NCBI GenBank assembly: GCA_017634975.1
Contig: JAGBMJ010000004.1
Location: forward strand, 52,502 to 116,501
Source of the DNA: Lachnospiraceae bacterium
GTDB taxonomy: Bacteria; Bacillota; Clostridia; Lachnospirales; Lachnospiraceae
DNA: 64,000 bases
Direction of reading: 5' to 3'
Shown here: piece after piece, positions 60,260-64,000 of the stretch
Position numbering within the stretch: position 1 is the first letter of the stretch
How the letters are laid out: each line of letters opens with the position of its first letter
Position numbers and translations under genes: made by a program
The notes under the pieces: model-generated
Seen by the model: the letters and a program-made list of their open reading frames with translations, nothing else
What the model was told of the DNA's origin: nothing
Databases searched by the model: none

Positions 60260-61911
60260 AAGTATGCCTCTTATACAAAGACAGAGAAAAAGCAGACGGT
60301 GCGGCCTATTACGATACCGTAAGTATCGTAAAGGATCTCGGCCTGAAAACAATCTTTCTGAATGCGGCCAAACGGCTGGTGTATGAAGGCAAAAAAATCA
60401 AAAATCTGGAGCAGGAAGATCCGTTTCTGATGGATACGCTGAAGACGGTTATGATGACGCCGCTGGCGAATGCGGAAGAGATCTGCTACCGGCAGGAGAT
60501 CATCAATGACTGTATCTTCCATGAAGAACTGATCCGTTCCCTGTATGAGACCGGCAAAAATGTACAGTTAAAGAGCGACGAGCTGATCCGGGAATACAAG
60601 GATAAGAGTATCAAAGGGAATCCGGTCACGAAACTGATCAACGAGATCCGGATCCTGCATCTGCTGCAGGATTCCCTTGCGGCAATACGTCAGCTTCTGG
60701 AAAAACAGAAGGAACGTTTTACATCCGAAGGGCTGCTGCGTTTTCAGGAGGATTTTTTTGCGGCATGGCCAAAGGAAAGAGAGGAGTTTGTCGGATCGGT
60801 GCTGGCGGATCTGTCTTTTTATACCGGTGGTGTGGATGATGCGGATCAGGGACGTAACCGGCTGGTACGGCCTAGGATCGTTTTGGAATGCGGTCTGGAA
60901 GACGGTCTGAAATTCAGCACGATGAAACTGGAAGAACTGTCCTCGGGCAGCACGAGGTTTGTAAAGCCCGGCGGCACGCTGTTTAAAATACAGGAGTATT
61001 TTAACAGCCGCGTGCAGGATTCTTTTTCCACGCTGGAGGATGAGCGGATCAACGAGCAGGCGCATCAGCTCGAATACGGGATCGTGAATTATGTAGTGGA
61101 GCAGCTGAAGGACGAACTGATGGAATTTAAGCCGTTCTTTGACAAGCTGCGCTATCAGACTGCGTTTTATCTGGCAGCCGTACAGCTGGCGCGTCATTTC
61201 GAACGCATCCATATGCAATGGTGTTTTCCGAAGGTATGTGACAGGCGGGATCTGAAATTTGCGGAACTGAAAGAATCGGTCCTCGGATTGAGCCGGCTGG
61301 AGGATGTGGTCGGCAATGACTGCGAACTGAATCAGAAGGATATGGTGATCATCACGGGAGCGAATCAGGGCGGGAAATCCACATTTTTGCGCAGCATCGG
61401 GATCGCCCAGGTGATGATGCAATGCGGACTTATGGTAACGGCAACAACCTATCACAGCGGGATCTTCCCTCGGATCTTTGTGCATTTTACGCGAAGGGAA
61501 GACAGTCAGATGAACAGCGGGCGTCTGGATGAAGAACTGAAACGTATGAATAAGATCGTTGAGCAGATCGGAGACGGAAGTCTTCTGTTCCTGAATGAAT
61601 CGTTTGCGACGACAACCGAGAAGGAAGGGGCCGGGATCGCTTATGATATCGCAAAGGCGCTTTGTAAAGCAGGCGTAAGGATCATGACGGTCACACACAT
61701 TCTTGCGTTTGCACGGCGCGTATATAAAGAAAATAAGGAAGAGCCGCTATCTGCGGTGGAATTCCTGACCGCGGAACGTACGGAGGACGGAAGCCGTACG
61801 TTCCGTATGATACGGCATGAGCCGGAAGAGACCAGTTTCGGACTGGATCTGTATGATGAGATCGTGGGGCAGAAACTGCGAAAGGATGCAGAAGGGCATC
61901 ACCGAAGATAG
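60256..61911 (+). CDS. MutS-like ATPase, second of a tandem pair
   Basis: 551 aa. Same architecture as its neighbour but clearly diverged: helical N-terminal half, then Walker A TGANQGGKSTFLRSIG near 372-387, FTRREDSQMNSGRLDEEL near 412-429, Walker B SLLFLNESFATTTEKEG near 439-455 (Asp again replaced by Asn) and VTHILAFA. The overlapping start (ATGA) and parallel layout suggest the two proteins form a heterodimer. Confidence 0.82.
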   Translation: MKVCLLYKDREKADGAAYYDTVSIVKDLGLKTIFLNAAKRLVYEGKKIKNLEQEDPFLMDTLKTVMMTPLANAEEICYRQEIINDCIFHEELIRSLYETGKNVQLKSDELIREYKDKSIKGNPVTKLINEIRILHLLQDSLAAIRQLLEKQKERFTSEGLLRFQEDFFAAWPKEREEFVGSVLADLSFYTGGVDDADQGRNRLVRPRIVLECGLEDGLKFSTMKLEELSSGSTRFVKPGGTLFKIQEYFNSRVQDSFSTLEDERINEQAHQLEYGIVNYVVEQLKDELMEFKPFFDKLRYQTAFYLAAVQLARHFERIHMQWCFPKVCDRRDLKFAELKESVLGLSRLEDVVGNDCELNQKDMVIITGANQGGKSTFLRSIGIAQVMMQCGLMVTATTYHSGIFPRIFVHFTRREDSQMNSGRLDEELKRMNKIVEQIGDGSLLFLNESFATTTEKEGAGIAYDIAKALCKAGVRIMTVTHILAFARRVYKENKEEPLSAVEFLTAERTEDGSRTFRMIRHEPEETSFGLDLYDEIVGQKLRKDAEGHHRR

Positions 61912-61938
61912 TATCTACATTCCCGGTGGAGTTGAACA

Positions 61939-63033
61939 ATGAAGATCAAATATTCTGAATATCAAAGTGAAGAGATGACGAATGTTTTGGACAATATCCT
62001 GGATTATCGGGATGAATTGTGCGTTAATACGATGCTGAAAGGATGCCAAAACGGCTATATTGCAGATGCTGGTGACCGCCGTAAAGGACAGCTGTTTATC
62101 AAGGGGGCTGCTGTAATAGCAACGCTTATAATAGCGCGGGTGTGGTTTGGATGGCTTTTCTCATCCGGAATTATAGGTATTACGATCGGAGCGATACTAT
62201 TTGTTTTAATATCAAAAAGTATGGCAGACCCGATGAATAGACTTTTCGGACCGGAGAAAATCCGGCTTGGGAATCCCGCAATCCAAAACCATCTGAATCA
62301 ATACCGGGTATGGGATGATCGGAAAGGGCAGCTGCATATCACGGATGAACCGGAGTTTTACGGACTCAGTAAGTTCAAAGTCAGAAAAAACCTGGCAGAA
62401 GGTGATATGTCATTTATCGTGCTTGCAGATGCTCTTCTTGGGGCGGCGAACAGAATATCCTGTTTACGCAGTCTGGCCATTGCTTCCGAAGAGATAAAAG
62501 CGTTTGTTGACAGGTATGGAGAAGAGAACGTAGAGATCGATATGAAATTAACCCCGATCAATTCGATACAGGAGCCGGAAGACAAGACGTATTCCGTCAG
62601 CAATATGTATACCATTACATTGCGTGAAAAAAGCGGAATGGGCGGAGATACAATCGTACCGACGGAGTATGAAGAAAAGACAGTCCACATCCCTGTAGAA
62701 AGCGGCGAAGGGGTTTATACAAAATGGAGGGAGCACGGGATATTGGATCTTGCGTATTTTGATCGGGAATACGCTAATGCGAAGAAGACTTGTGAGACCT
62801 GTAAAGAAGAGATTCCGAAGAGATGGCTGGAACCGTTGTTTTCGCAGGATTCCAATGTGATCCGCGATCTGGATAAACTCTCGGTATTTGCAGAACCGTC
62901 GAAAGGTATTTCAGGCGATCCTATGGAGAAGGAAGAGGAGTCGGTGTTCCGGTTCCCGGAATTTGCGGGGAACGGAAATGACGGAGCAAAGATGATAGAA
63001 GAGCTGAAAAACAGGATGAAGCCGGAGGAATAA
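61939..63033 (+). CDS. Membrane protein of unknown function
   Basis: 364 aa. Two adjacent membrane segments (about 52-68 and 74-92) are followed by a large cytoplasmic domain with no recognised motif. Acidic near the C-terminus. It lies 28 bp after the second MutS-like gene and could be part of the same operon. Confidence 0.65.
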   Translation: MKIKYSEYQSEEMTNVLDNILDYRDELCVNTMLKGCQNGYIADAGDRRKGQLFIKGAAVIATLIIARVWFGWLFSSGIIGITIGAILFVLISKSMADPMNRLFGPEKIRLGNPAIQNHLNQYRVWDDRKGQLHITDEPEFYGLSKFKVRKNLAEGDMSFIVLADALLGAANRISCLRSLAIASEEIKAFVDRYGEENVEIDMKLTPINSIQEPEDKTYSVSNMYTITLREKSGMGGDTIVPTEYEEKTVHIPVESGEGVYTKWREHGILDLAYFDREYANAKKTCETCKEEIPKRWLEPLFSQDSNVIRDLDKLSVFAEPSKGISGDPMEKEEESVFRFPEFAGNGNDGAKMIEELKNRMKPEE

Positions 63034-63154
63034 TCGTAGTTGTGACAGGGAATAGAGACAGTGAATGGATCGGATTATGATGATCCGTCACATCTCACCT
63101 ATAACACAATAGGGGAAGGGTAATAGCTGATTTGCTGTTTTTGTAAAGTTTCAA

Positions 63155-63182
63155 AAAAGAGCATTATCAGATGTTCTTTTTT
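63155..63182 (+). terminator. Terminator after the membrane protein gene
   Basis: AAAAGAGCAT and ATGTTCTTTT arms (one G-T pair) with a 6-nt loop, extending into TTTTTTG. Confidence 0.7.
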
Positions 63183-63230
63183 GTAGATAATGACTAATTG
63201 AAATGTGTATCGCTGCGTGATATAGTTCTA

Positions 63231-63265
63231 TGTGTTCGTCAGACGATTATTGTCGTCGGAACACA
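63231..63265. repeat. Nested hairpin in the 63.0-63.4 kb gap
   Basis: TGTGTTC 63231-63237 pairs with GAACACA 63259-63265, and the inner GACGA with TCGTC. Together with the terminator at 63155-63182 this is all I see in the 347-bp gap before the last gene. Confidence 0.45.
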
Positions 63266-63380
63266 TTTCTTATATTCGGAAGCAGCCGTTCGCTGTGTTT
63301 TCCAGAAGAAGGAAGTAACTGATAAATGAGGCACATGCCACATGTAAATCCGTATATTATGCGGTAGAAAAGAGGTAGAG

Positions 63381-64000
63381 TTGAAGAAGACACGCGATTA
63401 TGACGGCACATTTCAAACCATCAAGACCAGGCACAAACGGCTCTTGATCGGAATCATTAACGAATGCTTTCATAAACACTATCCTATGGATTCTGTTGTT
63501 GAACTGCTTCCGGCAAGAAGTCCATTGGTTTCAGAAGGAGAAAATGGTGAAGCAGAGATTGAAGACAGGGAAAGCGATTGTGTTCTAAAGATAGGGGCTG
63601 ACTATTATCTGATTGAAGTGCAGTCAAATGATGCTGAAAATATGGCTATCCGTATTGCGGAGTATACTTTTATTTTCGCAAGAGACATAGCACAGGGAGA
63701 CCAGGGGCATGTAAGATTGAAGATTCCGCATTATACAGTGATCTATATCAAGCCAACCAAGGAAACACCGCGCTATACCAGGATTACCTATGCGTTTCCC
63801 GATGGATGGGAAATTACATGTTCTGAAAGAAATGTTTTTTTGTCGGATCTATCCAAAGAGGAGATTATTGAAAAGAAACTATATGCTTACATACCATTTT
63901 ATATCGCCAGATATGAAATGGAATTGTCTACAGAGAAAAACTATCAAAAGGCATTAGAAGACCTTGCTTTTTTTCGTGATAAAATGGTAGAATTACATCA
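63381..64000 (+). CDS. PD-(D/E)XK nuclease-family protein (Rpn/transposase-associated), 3'-truncated by window edge
   Basis: 206 codons from TTG 63381 (AGAGG 5 nt upstream) run off the window. LKKTRDYDGTFQTIKTRHKR is at the start. The catalytic core is DCVLKIGADYYLIEVQSND near 72-90 (Asp and Glu-x-Gln), followed by RIAEYTFIFARDIAQ and YIKPT. This is the pattern of PD-(D/E)XK proteins abundant in Lachnospiraceae and annotated as Rpn-family or nuclease-family transposases, which can promote recombination. Confidence 0.75.
   Translation, partial: MKKTRDYDGTFQTIKTRHKRLLIGIINECFHKHYPMDSVVELLPARSPLVSEGENGEAEIEDRESDCVLKIGADYYLIEVQSNDAENMAIRIAEYTFIFARDIAQGDQGHVRLKIPHYTVIYIKPTKETPRYTRITYAFPDGWEITCSERNVFLSDLSKEEIIEKKLYAYIPFYIARYEMELSTEKNYQKALEDLAFFRDKMVELH

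Overview
The window reads as a chromosomal segment of a Gram-positive anaerobe of the class Clostridia, most likely Lachnospiraceae-like. The grounds are moderate GC, strong AGGAGG-type ribosome binding sites, GTG/TTG starts, and typical Firmicute families: BceAB-like exporter with two-component system, YlmH, ABC-F, PIN toxin, SPASM radical SAM and 2H/GrpB/GNAT proteins. Protein names come from motif recognition by eye; no database search was possible. No rRNA, tRNA or CRISPR array was seen.

Layout. 1-1043: end of a MarR regulator and a ZIP metal transporter. 1071-5306: LysR regulator divergent from metE-metF. 5312-13513: a second LysR regulator divergent from an eight-gene operon (RidA, three subunits of an HcnABC/D-hydroxyproline-dehydrogenase-like enzyme plus a BFD-type 2Fe-2S protein, a PII-like protein, an APC permease and an ornithine-cyclodeaminase-family protein). 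It looks like oxidation of a D- or cyclic amino acid to an imine, with imine handling by RidA and the OCD-family enzyme. 13541-17508: synthetase-only RelA/SpoT protein, glutamine-dependent NAD synthetase, a lipoprotein.

17.8-36 kb is an accessory region of short one-gene units: eight GNAT domains (four fused to the C-terminus of a different enzyme, one a truncated pseudogene), small P-loop kinases, hydrolases, a SAM methyltransferase, a DNA-deoxyinosine glycosylase and an ABC-F protein. The ABC-F gene is preceded by an attenuator-like leader carrying a four-codon reading frame, Met-Arg-Ile-Arg. The region is seeded with at least twelve copies of a 31-bp imperfect palindrome (consensus TGAGGAC...GGGACGGTCC...GTCCTCA). 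A REP-associated tyrosine transposase (RAYT) sits among them, bracketed by copies, and several genes take their TGA stop from a repeat. An IS110-family element lies at about 28.5-30.3 kb.

36-52.7 kb: GH27 glycosidase, a DUF3783-like protein, and two peptide-sensing/efflux modules. One is an FtsX-type permease, ATPase, C45-hydrolase lipoprotein, response regulator and kinase. The other is a response regulator, ATPase, permease and kinase with TTAAC direct repeats in front of the ATPase. Then come a methyltransferase-ylmH pair, an alpha/beta hydrolase, a TetR regulator inside a decayed tandem duplication, and an APH-like kinase.

52.9-64 kb: a protein with two VYAGP motifs and zinc ribbons next to a SPASM radical SAM enzyme, an alpha/beta hydrolase and a PF09818-type ATPase (a possible undescribed peptide-modification locus); a zinc-ribbon protein; an antitoxin/PIN toxin pair; a helicase remnant; two overlapping MutS-like ATPases with Asn in place of the Walker B Asp; a membrane protein; and a truncated PD-(D/E)XK nuclease-family gene at the edge.
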